A stretch of 42,747 nt of DNA from Bacteroidaceae bacterium (GCA_017650045.1 JAGCFP010000020.1:1-42747), one strand, 5' to 3'; counted from the first letter of the stretch, positions 16,551 to 24,618 are shown. Program-made: numbers and translations. Notes: generated from the letters alone by a model not told the origin.

Positions 16551-17391
16551 TGAACATATCTTTCCCTGTCCATAACTTAAATGCTGCAGCCCCCTGAAAA
16601 AGCATCATGGGATGCCCGTTCATAAAACGGCAACCTGCTTCACGAGCCATTTTCAAAAAGCGCGTCATTGGAGGTGCATAGACTGTATCTGTCACAATAA
16701 GGTCAGGATGCAGGTAGCTTACATCTGGCAACCAAGTGATGCCCTCATAGGGCTTCATGCCAAGTCCTGTGGCATTGGCCAGTACTGCACTATCGTCTAT
16801 CTCACGACGCAGGGCCTCGTGGTTATTCAAGTCGTAAATTGCAGCCTTACAACTTGTATGCTCCTGAATTTTACGCACCGTTTCCTTACCTGCCTCAAAG
16901 AACTTATCCTTCACGTTGAAAATTGAAATCTCTCCTGCCCCATTGAGCGCTGCCTGTATCTGCATGGCAGTGGCCGCTCCACCTGCACCCACGATGGTCA
17001 GTTTCTTTCCTTTCACGTCAATGCCCATGTCTTTCAGCGCAGCCATGTACCCAATACCATCAGTACAATAACCCGTCAGCACCCCATCCTCATTCACGAT
17101 AGTATTCACAGAACCTATTAGTGCCGCTTCAGGCGATAATTTATCAAGGTACTGCCCCACCACTGTCTTGTTGGGCATAGAAACATTCGATCCACGCATC
17201 TTCAGCGCACGGATAGCCTTCACTGCATCCTCCAACGTAGTGTTGTCCACCTCGAAAGCCAACTGTATGCAGTCGATTCCAGCCTTTCGGAAAGCCTCCG
17301 TCTGCATAGCAGGCGAGTTGGAGTGGCGGATGGGATAAGCCATCAGTCCCACTAGCTCGGTGTGTCCGGAAATTGTAGCTTTTGCTTCCAT
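16543..17391 (-). CDS. aroE: YdiB-like quinate/shikimate dehydrogenase (AroE family)
   Basis: 282 residues. It follows E. coli YdiB (quinate/shikimate dehydrogenase) along its length better than biosynthetic AroE: GLMAYPIRHSNSP, AFEVDN, ALKMRGSNVSMPNK (catalytic Lys), LIGSVNTIVNEDG, the Asp of CTDGIGY, the nucleotide loop VGAGGAATAMQ, GLGMKPYE, and the C-terminal LFQGAAAFKLWTGKDM. The usual NTDG is CTDG here. It oxidises quinate or shikimate (or reduces dehydroshikimate) with NAD(P). First gene of an operon with a full TRAP transporter, overlapping dctQ by 8 nt, which suggests that the transported acid is quinate, shikimate or a relative (inference). A biosynthetic AroE role is not excluded. 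Promoter -7 box at 17421-17428. Confidence 0.9.
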   Translation of the reverse strand: MEAKATISGHTELVGLMAYPIRHSNSPAMQTEAFRKAGIDCIQLAFEVDNTTLEDAVKAIRALKMRGSNVSMPNKTVVGQYLDKLSPEAALIGSVNTIVNEDGVLTGYCTDGIGYMAALKDMGIDVKGKKLTIVGAGGAATAMQIQAALNGAGEISIFNVKDKFFEAGKETVRKIQEHTSCKAAIYDLNNHEALRREIDDSAVLANATGLGMKPYEGITWLPDVSYLHPDLIVTDTVYAPPMTRFLKMAREAGCRFMNGHPMMLFQGAAAFKLWTGKDMFNV

Positions 17392-17420
17392 TTTTGACTG
17401 ACCTAATTATATTATGTGTG

Positions 17421-17428
17421 CAAAAATA
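17421..17428 (-). promoter_or_regulatory. Bacteroidetes -7 box of the dehydrogenase-TRAP operon
   Basis: Minus-strand TATTTTTG (TAnnTTTG) about 30 nt upstream of the start codon at 17391. Confidence 0.55.
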
Positions 17429-17486
17429 ATAAAATATCTTCAGAACTGGGGGAATTTGGATAAGAATGAATCATTTTAGGCGCTTT

Positions 17487-17993
17487 TTACGTTGGGAATT
17501 TCCCACCCATCTCCAAAGCCAACAACCAACGCTTTCGCTCTATGCCTGCTGCATAACCCGTGAGACTACCATCAGTTCCGATGACACGGTGGCAAGGGAT
17601 GATGAGAGAGATAGGATTATGTCCCACAGCCCCACCAACAGCTTGGGCCGACATTGATTTTAAGCCTTTCTTCTGGGCGATGTAATGGGCTATTTCAGCA
17701 TAAGTGACCGTCTGAGCATATGGGATAGCCAACAAGTGTTGCCATACCAACAAACGAAACAGAGTGCCTTTAGGGCGAAGCAATGGTGTGAAATCAGGTT
17801 CCTGTCCGCTAAAATAAACATTCAGCCAGCGGGTAGTTTCTACGAATATGGGTAGCCTGCATTGCTCCGGTGCGCTTCCAAGCGTAGAAGCATAATACTG
17901 CTGACCATCGAACCAAAGGCCGATGAGCGCCTCTCCATCGCTGGCCATCGTGATGTCACCCAGTGGACTATCGTAATGGTAGATATAATCCAT
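17487..17993 (-). CDS. ogt: Methylated-DNA-protein-cysteine methyltransferase
   Basis: 168 residues, the length of Ogt-type single-domain enzymes. Seen: acceptor motif IPCHRVIGTDGSLTGYAAGIERKRWLL near residue 133 (Cys is the methyl acceptor), preceded by the DNA-binding helix-turn-helix region (TYAEIAHYIAQKKG...SAQAVGGAVGHNPI) and an N-terminal ribonuclease-H-like domain. A suicide enzyme removing methyl groups from O6-methylguanine. No Ada N-terminal domain. Divergent from the AlkD-like gene with 129 nt between the two start codons. Confidence 0.95.
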   Translation of the reverse strand: MDYIYHYDSPLGDITMASDGEALIGLWFDGQQYYASTLGSAPEQCRLPIFVETTRWLNVYFSGQEPDFTPLLRPKGTLFRLLVWQHLLAIPYAQTVTYAEIAHYIAQKKGLKSMSAQAVGGAVGHNPISLIIPCHRVIGTDGSLTGYAAGIERKRWLLALEMGGKFPT

Positions 17994-18016
17994 CGCTAAA
18001 CTATTGTATCCAGCCG

Positions 18017-18024
18017 CAAATATA
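18017..18024 (-). promoter_or_regulatory. Bacteroidetes -7 box of ogt
   Basis: Minus-strand TATATTTG, 23 nt before the ogt ATG at 17993. Lies back to back with the promoter for the AlkD-like gene. Confidence 0.6.
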
Positions 18025-18065
18025 CATCATTTATCGCTATTTTTAATAACTTTTCCTACTATTCC

Positions 18066-18097
18066 TTTGGCACGACACACTCTTTACATTACCTTTG
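18066..18097 (+). promoter_or_regulatory. Promoter of the AlkD-like gene
   Basis: TTTG at 18066-18069 and TACCTTTG at 18090-18097 with 20 nt between, a full consensus match. Predicted transcription start near 18103 favours the ATG at 18123 over that at 18111. Confidence 0.8.
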
Positions 18098-18122
18098 TTC
18101 TCAATATAGAATGGAAGGTATC

Positions 18123-18908
18123 ATGATAACAGCTCAAGAGATTATCGCTCACATGGAATCGCTGAGAAATGAAAAACAGCGAGAGGTATTGATGGGGTTC
18201 TTTAAGACAGGTCCGGGAGAATATGGCGAAGGCGATGAGTTCTTAGGACTGAAGGTACCACAGACACGTGCGATTGTGAAACAGGTGTGGAAAGAGGTGT
18301 CACTGGATGAGGTGCCTGAACTGCTACAAAACCAATGGCACGAAGTGCGTCTTTGCGGACTTCTGATACTCGTGGCTAAGTTCGAAGCATTGGCGAAGAA
18401 GTCGCTTGAACAGGATGTGAAGTCGATTCATGCTCGTGACGAAATAATAGAGATGTACCTTCGCCATGCAGAGCAAGCCAACAACTGGGACCTTGTGGAT
18501 CTCTCTGCTCCAAAGCTCTTAGGACGCTGGATTCTACTGCCAACTTCCCTTGGAGATACTGCTAATAAATCCTTTACACTTTACTTTAACTACAAAAGGC
18601 AAGTGCTTGATAATTTAGCGTATAGCGATAATCTATGGAAACAACGCATGAGCATGGTTTGTACGTGGGAAACCTCCCATCAAGGCGACCCATCCTGGTG
18701 CCTGCATTATGCTGAGATTCACCTCAGACATCCGCATGACTTAATGCAAAAGGCCGTGGGATGGATGCTGCGTGAAATGGGAAAGCAGGTCAACATGGAC
18801 CTACTACGCAGCTTTCTGGAACAGCATGTCTCGGAGATGCCACGCACTACCCTACGCTATGCCCTCGAGAAGATGAGTGACGAAGAACGTCGCTACTGGA
18901 TGAGGTGA
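18123..18908 (+). CDS. DNA alkylation repair protein, AlkD-like HEAT-repeat glycosylase
   Basis: 261 residues from ATG 18123; ATG 18111 would leave a leader of only about 8 nt. Predicted all-helical (HEAT-like) protein. Seen: FLGLKVPQTRAIVKQVWKEV, LWKQRMSMVCTWE and LMQKAVGWMLREMGKQ, the stretches conserved in AlkD/AlkC-type glycosylases, and NNWDLVDLSAPKLLG, matching the DNA-facing region around the catalytic Asp of Bacillus cereus AlkD (WWDSVDSI). It excises 3-methyladenine or 7-methylguanine. Divergently paired with ogt, so the two repair activities probably share a control region. Confidence 0.9.
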   Translation: MITAQEIIAHMESLRNEKQREVLMGFFKTGPGEYGEGDEFLGLKVPQTRAIVKQVWKEVSLDEVPELLQNQWHEVRLCGLLILVAKFEALAKKSLEQDVKSIHARDEIIEMYLRHAEQANNWDLVDLSAPKLLGRWILLPTSLGDTANKSFTLYFNYKRQVLDNLAYSDNLWKQRMSMVCTWETSHQGDPSWCLHYAEIHLRHPHDLMQKAVGWMLREMGKQVNMDLLRSFLEQHVSEMPRTTLRYALEKMSDEERRYWMR

Positions 18909-18941
18909 AGTACAATATATAATTGAATACTTTTTTATAAT

Positions 18942-19784
18942 ATGAAGAACCAACTAATAAGGAAACTTAGACATCAATTACTTGGAATGGCGCTTATGAT
19001 GCTCTGCTGCACCGCTCAAGCCCAAGTTACCGATAATTACCCAGCCGATTATGCAGGTGATCGGATTCGCTTCCACGCTCTGTTTATCTGGGATCCCAAC
19101 GCGGAATCTGCCCATGTAGAGTTCGACCAGCAAGCCCTGCATTTTTTCCACAAGCTCAGTTATGGCGAAGGGTTTACCTACGACGTACGTACAGAGTGCC
19201 CCAATCGGTTGGACAGTCTCCAGCGATACGATGTAGTGGTGATGCTCAATGCCTTACCTCAGGCCGCTGACCAACGCAGGGCTTTCGAGCAATACATGGA
19301 GCAAGGAGGTGGATGGATAGGCTTTCATGCCACTGGCTATAACGACAAAGATACGCACTGGCCTTGGTTTAATGAATTTCTGGGATGTGGGATCTTCCTC
19401 TGCAACAACTGGCCTCCACAGCCAGCCTTAGTGGAGGTGGACACACAGCAGCATCCTATCACACGCACGCTACCCAAGGAATTTGTGGTTCCAGCCAGCG
19501 AGTTCTATCAGTTCTCACCCTCACCTCGTGCCAACAAGGATGTAGAGGTGCTGGTAAGCATATCGCCAAAGAACTATCCTTTCGGCATCAAGGACATCGT
19601 GCTGTTTGGCGATTTCCCTATTGTGTGGACGAACAAGAACTACCGCATGGTCTATCTAAATATGGGGCATGGTGATGAAGGGTTCATCGATGCTACGCAG
19701 AACCTCCTTTTCACCAATGCCTTCAGGTGGGTATCTCTAGAAGCAACAGAAAGCATCAAAGCGACTAAGGCTAATGGCAAATAG
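18942..19784 (+). CDS. Secreted ThuA-like domain protein
   Basis: 280 residues with an N-terminal signal peptide (cleavage near AQAQ, about residue 28). The body resembles ThuA-like (trehalose utilisation, glutamine-amidotransferase-like fold) proteins: RFHALFIWDP, YDVRTECP, YDVVVMLNALP, FEQYMEQGGGWIGFHATGYND, ASEFYQFSP, MVYLNMGHGDEGF. The amidotransferase Cys nucleophile is not present in the usual position, as in other ThuA-like proteins. Biochemical function is unknown, perhaps sugar binding or processing in the periplasm. It overlaps the following ResB-like gene by 11 nt, so it is translated with the cytochrome c maturation genes. No strong promoter seen; a TACTTTTT at about 18926 is a poor match. 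Confidence 0.82.
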   Translation: MKNQLIRKLRHQLLGMALMMLCCTAQAQVTDNYPADYAGDRIRFHALFIWDPNAESAHVEFDQQALHFFHKLSYGEGFTYDVRTECPNRLDSLQRYDVVVMLNALPQAADQRRAFEQYMEQGGGWIGFHATGYNDKDTHWPWFNEFLGCGIFLCNNWPPQPALVEVDTQQHPITRTLPKEFVVPASEFYQFSPSPRANKDVEVLVSISPKNYPFGIKDIVLFGDFPIVWTNKNYRMVYLNMGHGDEGFIDATQNLLFTNAFRWVSLEATESIKATKANGK

Positions 19785-20685
19785 TTTTAATTTTAATACC
19801 TCTATGTGGAACAGACCTTGGAATCTTAAAGAAGGCTTCCTCATTGGTGGAGGCTTAATCATTGTAGGACTGATACTTGAACTCAGCATAGGCCCTGTCA
19901 GTTGGGATATATTTGTGTGGCCTGCCAACTGCTGGGTACTTGTTGGCTTCCTACTGCTGATCATCGGAATCTACAGTTTGCGCAAACGCATTTACGCTTT
20001 CAACTTTTTAGGAAGTTTCAAGGCTGCCATCCCGGCACTCGCCTATGCTGTGGTGCTCACTATCATCATGGGACTCACCCGCCAGACGGCAGATGGTACT
20101 GGATTAAGCAACATGCTCACTTTCTGGCCTTTCGTGCTGACATACGTCTATCTCACCGTTATCTTAGGCCAAGTCATACTGCGCCGCTTAACCCACTTCA
20201 GATGGCAGCATGATATTCCTTTCATGCTCAACCATTTAGGTCTCTTTATAGCCCTCACCACTGCCACCTTAGGCAATGCTGATATGCAACGACTGAAAAT
20301 GGTCACTGCTTTGGGCGAAAAAGAATGGCGTGGTTTGAACGAACAAGGCGAAGTGGTGAAATTACCCATAACTATACAGTTAGACCGATTTATCATGGAG
20401 ACGTATGACGATGGCACACCTCGACGTTTTGCTTCTGAAGTCCAACTATTCACTACCTCTGGAAAGCACCTTCAGGCCACTGTAGATGTAAACAAACCCT
20501 TAACTGTGGAAGGTTGGAAGATCTATCAATATGGCTACGACACATCCAAGGGAGCAGAGAGCAATATCAGCATTTTAGAACTGGTACATGACCCATGGTT
20601 GCCTGCAGTCTATACTGGCATCTACATGATGCTTATGGGTGCAGTCAGTATGTTTATTTTAGGAGTAAGGAGGAAAAAATCATGA
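19774..20685 (+). CDS. ResB-like cytochrome c biogenesis protein
   Basis: 303 residues. About five hydrophobic segments lie in the first 175 residues (GFLIGGGLIIVGLILEL, WVLVGFLLLIIGIYSL, AAIPALAYAVVLTIIMGL, FWPFVLTYVYLTVILGQVIL, LNHLGLFIALTTATLG). A periplasmic beta-rich domain follows (about 180-275: LPITIQLDRFIMETYDDGTPRRFASEVQLFTTSGKHLQATVDVNKPLTVEGWKIYQYGYD), the ResB/Ccs1 signature, then a last helix before RRKK. It works with CcsA to keep and deliver heme to apocytochrome c outside the membrane (system II). It starts inside the ThuA-like gene; an alternative ATG at 19804 would avoid the overlap. Its stop overlaps ccsA by 4 nt. Confidence 0.85.
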   Translation: MANSFNFNTSMWNRPWNLKEGFLIGGGLIIVGLILELSIGPVSWDIFVWPANCWVLVGFLLLIIGIYSLRKRIYAFNFLGSFKAAIPALAYAVVLTIIMGLTRQTADGTGLSNMLTFWPFVLTYVYLTVILGQVILRRLTHFRWQHDIPFMLNHLGLFIALTTATLGNADMQRLKMVTALGEKEWRGLNEQGEVVKLPITIQLDRFIMETYDDGTPRRFASEVQLFTTSGKHLQATVDVNKPLTVEGWKIYQYGYDTSKGAESNISILELVHDPWLPAVYTGIYMMLMGAVSMFILGVRRKKS

Positions 20686-21461
20686 TTTGGGATTACTTTA
20701 TCTATTTCGCATTAAGTGCCCTGTTGTGCTGGTGGATTGGGGCCTATTCCGCATGGAAAGGCCACCCCCGCACTGCTTATGTCGCTACGTTAGCTGGATT
20801 GGTTATCTTCTTTACATTCATCCTACAAATTTGGATAACTTTAGAACATCCGCCTCTTCGCACTATGGGTGAGACTCGTCTATGGTATTCCTTCTTCCTA
20901 CCCTTGGCTGGTCTATTGGTCTATAGCCGTTGGAAATACAAGTGGATACTCTCTTTTTCTGCCCTGCTGGCCACGGTCTTCATCTGCGTTAATCTCTTTA
21001 AGCCTGAGATACATAGCATGACTTTGATGCCTGCCTTACAGAGTCCTTGGTTTGCCCCACACGTCATTGTCTATATGTTTGCATACGCCCTGCTTGGTGC
21101 CGCAGCAGTCATGGCAGCCTACCTGCTATTTTTCCGCCAGAAAGACACCAGTGAAATGGAATTAGAAATCTGTGACAATTTGGTCTATGTGGGCTTGGCA
21201 TTCATGACTGTAGGTATGCTATTCGGGGCTCTGTGGGCAAAAGAAGCTTGGGGGCATTACTGGTCGTGGGACCCTAAGGAAACATGGGCAGCCATCACTT
21301 GGTTGGCCTACCTACTCTACATTCATTACCGTCTGATGCCTGGTCATCGGGTACGCTTAGCCTTGTGGCATCTTCTGGTATGCTTCGTCCTACTCCAAAT
21401 GTGCTGGTGGGGAATCAATTATTTACCTTCAGCCCAAGGCTCTAGTGTGCATACTTATTAA
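20682..21461 (+). CDS. ccsA: Cytochrome c biogenesis protein CcsA
   Basis: 259 residues from the ATG at 20682, which overlaps the ResB-like stop by 4 nt; the frame is open further upstream, but that part is a shadow of the ResB-like gene. About eight membrane helices. Seen: the heme-handling tryptophan-rich WWD motif EAWGHYWSWDPKETWA near residue 195, with conserved His residues in neighbouring helices (PHVIVYMFAYALLG, YIHYRLMPGH). It is the heme-channel partner of ResB in system II. A c-type cytochrome target is not in the window; nitrite reductase (NrfHA) is the usual partner in Bacteroidales (general knowledge, not seen here). Confidence 0.92.
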   Translation: MIWDYFIYFALSALLCWWIGAYSAWKGHPRTAYVATLAGLVIFFTFILQIWITLEHPPLRTMGETRLWYSFFLPLAGLLVYSRWKYKWILSFSALLATVFICVNLFKPEIHSMTLMPALQSPWFAPHVIVYMFAYALLGAAAVMAAYLLFFRQKDTSEMELEICDNLVYVGLAFMTVGMLFGALWAKEAWGHYWSWDPKETWAAITWLAYLLYIHYRLMPGHRVRLALWHLLVCFVLLQMCWWGINYLPSAQGSSVHTY

Positions 21462-21510
21462 GAGTGACTCCTGTGTCACTCTGGATAAAACGCGTATAAT
21501 GCGAAAGCCA

Positions 21511-21540
21511 AAGGAGGGGCAGCATACACTGTCCCTCCTT
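21511..21540. terminator. Bidirectional terminator hairpin between convergent genes
   Basis: 12-bp stem AAGGAGGGGCAG (21511-21522) with CTGTCCCTCCTT (21529-21540), one G-T pair, loop CATACA. Lies between ccsA (plus) and the Tat-exported oxidoreductase (minus). The flanking T tracts are short on both sides. Confidence 0.75.
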
Positions 21541-21562
21541 ATTATATGACTTTAACTCAAAG

Positions 21563-23053
21563 TCAACTTGGCATATCTACCAGTTTCCAGCCCTCACGAT
21601 AGTTGTGCCTGATAAGTTCACGGGCAAACTCCTGAGCATTCACTGGGTCTGTATAGATCTTATTGAACTTCGGATCGCCATCCACCACCTTGAAGTCGTC
21701 TTTCTTTACGATGCGTATTTCCTCATTCGGATTAATGTTGGTGAACTCCATGTGCTCACCATCCCAAGTCAGTTCCTTATTCAAGGTCTGCAGGCGTACA
21801 GCCAGTACACCCATCACAACCACCTCATTCAGCGGACCAGATATGTTGAAATTGGACTTAGTTTCCACGCGATTTTCTGGGCTTTCCTTACAAGCACGGA
21901 TCCAATCTTGCTCATGTCCACCATTCATGGCATTCTCCACTCTGCGACATACCTTAGGTGCATTAGGCACACGCCCTGAGAGCAACCAAGGTTCCTGTCC
22001 GTAGCAACTGCAAATGAGCGTATCCTTAGTTCCGTGGAAGATGCACAGACCACCATTGCTTGGCATCAGCTCCTTACCCTCAGGGAATCCTTCTGGACGA
22101 TCGGGCATAATGCCACCATCATACCAGTAAACCTCTACTTCTGGCATCGCCACCTTTGGCATGTTGTCACGTGCAGGGAAGGTGAACTTCACACGCTGAG
22201 AACTTGGGGCACAGTCGGCCAACAGCAACGTCGATGAACCTTGTATCTGGGTAGGATATCCCAACTTCAGTGCAGCTACCACTGGCTGCATGATGTGACA
22301 GGCCATATCGCCCAGAGCACCCGTACCATAGTCCCACCATCCACGCCAGTTCCAAGGATGATATACCTCATTGAATGGGCGCATCTTAGCAGGGCCAGTG
22401 AAGAGATCCCAGTTCAGCGTCTTTGGTACACGCATCACCGTTTCAGGCGCATTGAGTCCCTGAGGCCAGATAGGACGGTTGGTAGCACACTCTACCTTGG
22501 TCACCTCACCTATCTCACCATTCCAGATCCACTCGCACACCAAGTCGGTACCCTCTGAAGAAGAGCCCTGGTTACCCATCTGCGTGGCCACCTTATATTT
22601 ATTAGCCAACTTCGTCAGCAGTCGAGTTTCATAAACAGAATGTGTCATAGGTTTCTGAGTATAGACATGCTTACCCAGTGTCATAGCATCAGAGGTGATG
22701 ATGGCATGCGTGTGATCTGCTGTAGCACAAAGCACAGCATCGAAGCTATTGCCTACCTCATCGAACATCTTACGATAGTCCCAATACTTCTTGGCATTGG
22801 GAAAACGTGCCATAACGTCCTTGGAGTACTTCCAGTCCACATCGCACAGTGCCACGATGTTCTCTGTACTCTCCATGTTGCGCAGATTGCTGTTACCCAT
22901 GCCGCCAATACCCACGGCTGCAATGTTCAGCTTGTCGGACGGAGCCGCTACAAAGCCATGACTCTTACCAAAGATACTGGCTGGAGCGATGGTAAATCCT
23001 GCCAGCGCAGTAGCACTGGTACGCAGGAAGTTTCTTCTTGAAATGCTTTTCAT
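21563..23053 (-). CDS. Tat-exported Gfo/Idh/MocA family oxidoreductase
   Basis: 496 residues. N-terminus MKSISRRNFLRTSATALAGF is a twin-arginine signal (SRRNFLR), so the folded protein with cofactor is exported. Rossmann start LNIAAVGIGGMGNSNLRN at about residue 42, then DAVLCATADHTHAI and GKHVYTQKPMTHSV; the usual EKP is QKP here, as often seen in exported members. The C-terminal part (WNWRGWWDYGTGALGDMACHIMQP) matches the bacterial long C-terminal domain related to GH109-type enzymes. Possible roles are NAD-dependent glycoside cleavage or sugar oxidation; the substrate is unknown. Second gene of an operon with a GH125 alpha-mannosidase 51 nt upstream, which suggests mannose-containing glycans. 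Confidence 0.9.
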   Translation of the reverse strand: MKSISRRNFLRTSATALAGFTIAPASIFGKSHGFVAAPSDKLNIAAVGIGGMGNSNLRNMESTENIVALCDVDWKYSKDVMARFPNAKKYWDYRKMFDEVGNSFDAVLCATADHTHAIITSDAMTLGKHVYTQKPMTHSVYETRLLTKLANKYKVATQMGNQGSSSEGTDLVCEWIWNGEIGEVTKVECATNRPIWPQGLNAPETVMRVPKTLNWDLFTGPAKMRPFNEVYHPWNWRGWWDYGTGALGDMACHIMQPVVAALKLGYPTQIQGSSTLLLADCAPSSQRVKFTFPARDNMPKVAMPEVEVYWYDGGIMPDRPEGFPEGKELMPSNGGLCIFHGTKDTLICSCYGQEPWLLSGRVPNAPKVCRRVENAMNGGHEQDWIRACKESPENRVETKSNFNISGPLNEVVVMGVLAVRLQTLNKELTWDGEHMEFTNINPNEEIRIVKKDDFKVVDGDPKFNKIYTDPVNAQEFARELIRHNYREGWKLVDMPS

Positions 23054-23104
23054 AAAATATAGATTAATGGTTAGATTGTTATTTACTTTTAGTGCTATGA
23101 GACA

Positions 23105-24565
23105 TCAAGGAATGCTATTCAGCAAATCCACCTTACCTTCATTGACCAACTTGAGTACCAACTCTCCGAAAAGGGTATTTGCCCAAGCAAACCAAGAGCG
23201 GGTGAACTTCGTGGTGTCGTCTTTGTGGAACGACTCATGCATGAAGCCTGTGCCTGCTTCATTGTCGATGAGCAACTTCACGCAGGTCTTGATTTCCTGA
23301 TCGTCTGTGCTGGTGAAAGCACGCATCATCAGACTCATGGGCCAAGGCATATCGTAGCCAATGTGGGGACCACCAATGCCCTCTACAGCCTTACCACGGA
23401 AGAAGTATGGATTGTCCTCGCTCCACACGAAGCGACGTGTGTTCTGATATATAGGGTCGCTTGTCTCCATCAAACCTAAGTAAGGCATCGCCAAGAGGCT
23501 TGGCACATTGGCATCGTCCATCAACAACTGATTGCCAAAGCCATCCACCTCGTAAGCGTAGATCTTACCATACTTGGGATGGTCATAGATTGCATACTGC
23601 TTCAAAGCCACTTCCACCTCGTCTGCCAAAGCCTTGCACTGAGTGGCAAGGTCTGAGCGATGGTTCACTGCTGTGAGAATCTCCGCTGCCTTGTTCAGCA
23701 CATTCACAGCAAAGAAGTTGGACGGGATAAGGAACAGGAACGTCGTGGCATCGTCGGACGGACGGAAGGCAGAGGCTATCAGACCTACTGGTTTCACAGG
23801 AGCCCCCCACCCGTCGTTGGACATGGTGTCAAGCTGACGCTCCGTGCGTCGCTGGAAGCGATAACTACCCTTGCCATCACGACGCTGCTGATCGCGGAAA
23901 GTTGCCAAGATGGTTTGCACAGCCTTCAGCCACTCTTCGCCAAAGACACTGGTATCACCTGTAGTCTTCCAGTACTGGTATGCCAAGCGAATGGGATAGC
24001 ACAGCGAATCTATCTCCCACTTGCGTTCATGCAGCTCGTCCTTCATGGCAGTATAGTCGCTCTTCCACTCGCCACCTCCCTCTATCGGACCGTCGTTGAA
24101 TGCATTGGCGTAAGGATCGATGTTGATGCTGAAGAACTGACGGTTGATCACGCCAGCAATCATCTCCTTTAGCTGTGCATCCTGATTGGCCAACTGGACG
24201 TAAGGCCACACCTGCGCACCTGAATCACGCAGCCACATGGCATGAATGTCACCCGTATAGACAAAGGTATCTGGTCGTCCTTCAGCATCGTGACGGAAGT
24301 GCACCGTTGTGTCGATGGTATTGGGGAAGCAGTTGGTAAACATCCACGCCAGCTTCTCGTTCTTCAACAAACCCTGCACACGCTTAATTTGTGCCTCCAC
24401 TGCTTCTGAGCGGAACAGGCGATCGGCAGGAGCAGGACGATTGTCTTTGTAAATCGCATCAGCCACACACACCATCGAAGTTTGATCCAACGTAGCTGCT
24501 CGAAGTGTTGGGACTCCCATACACAGGAAAGCCAGCAGGAAAAAGGGATAAACTTGCTTTTTCAT
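23105..24565 (-). CDS. GH125 exo-alpha-1,6-mannosidase, secreted
   Basis: 486 residues with a signal peptide (about 1-23, ending LRA). The body matches the GH125 family (former DUF1237), metal-independent inverting exo-alpha-1,6-mannosidases: WMFTNCFPNTIDTTV, DTFVYTGDIHAMWLRDSGAQVWPYV, RQFFSINIDPYANAFNDG, HERKWEIDSLCYPIRLAYQYWK, RYWS-like FRPSDDATTFLFLIPSN, and GGPHIGYDMPWPMSLMMRAFTS. It would trim alpha-1,6-linked mannose from N-glycans or mannan in the periplasm. First gene of a two-gene operon with the Tat-exported oxidoreductase. Promoter -7 box at 24611-24618. Confidence 0.92.
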   Translation of the reverse strand: MKKQVYPFFLLAFLCMGVPTLRAATLDQTSMVCVADAIYKDNRPAPADRLFRSEAVEAQIKRVQGLLKNEKLAWMFTNCFPNTIDTTVHFRHDAEGRPDTFVYTGDIHAMWLRDSGAQVWPYVQLANQDAQLKEMIAGVINRQFFSINIDPYANAFNDGPIEGGGEWKSDYTAMKDELHERKWEIDSLCYPIRLAYQYWKTTGDTSVFGEEWLKAVQTILATFRDQQRRDGKGSYRFQRRTERQLDTMSNDGWGAPVKPVGLIASAFRPSDDATTFLFLIPSNFFAVNVLNKAAEILTAVNHRSDLATQCKALADEVEVALKQYAIYDHPKYGKIYAYEVDGFGNQLLMDDANVPSLLAMPYLGLMETSDPIYQNTRRFVWSEDNPYFFRGKAVEGIGGPHIGYDMPWPMSLMMRAFTSTDDQEIKTCVKLLIDNEAGTGFMHESFHKDDTTKFTRSWFAWANTLFGELVLKLVNEGKVDLLNSIP

Positions 24566-24610
24566 CTCTATTTATAATATTTATTTTTAGCTCATCGTAT
24601 TTCTTTCCTA

Positions 24611-24618
24611 CAAAGATA
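24611..24618 (-). promoter_or_regulatory. Bacteroidetes -7 box of the GH125 operon
   Basis: Minus-strand TATCTTTG, 45 nt upstream of the start codon at 24565. No clear -33 TTTG at 20 nt. Confidence 0.55.

Noticed and set aside
20595-20681. Longer N-terminus for CcsA
   Set aside because: The extra 29 residues overlap the end of the ResB-like gene and are not hydrophobic in the family pattern; the ATG at 20682 gives the standard start and a 4-nt overlap.
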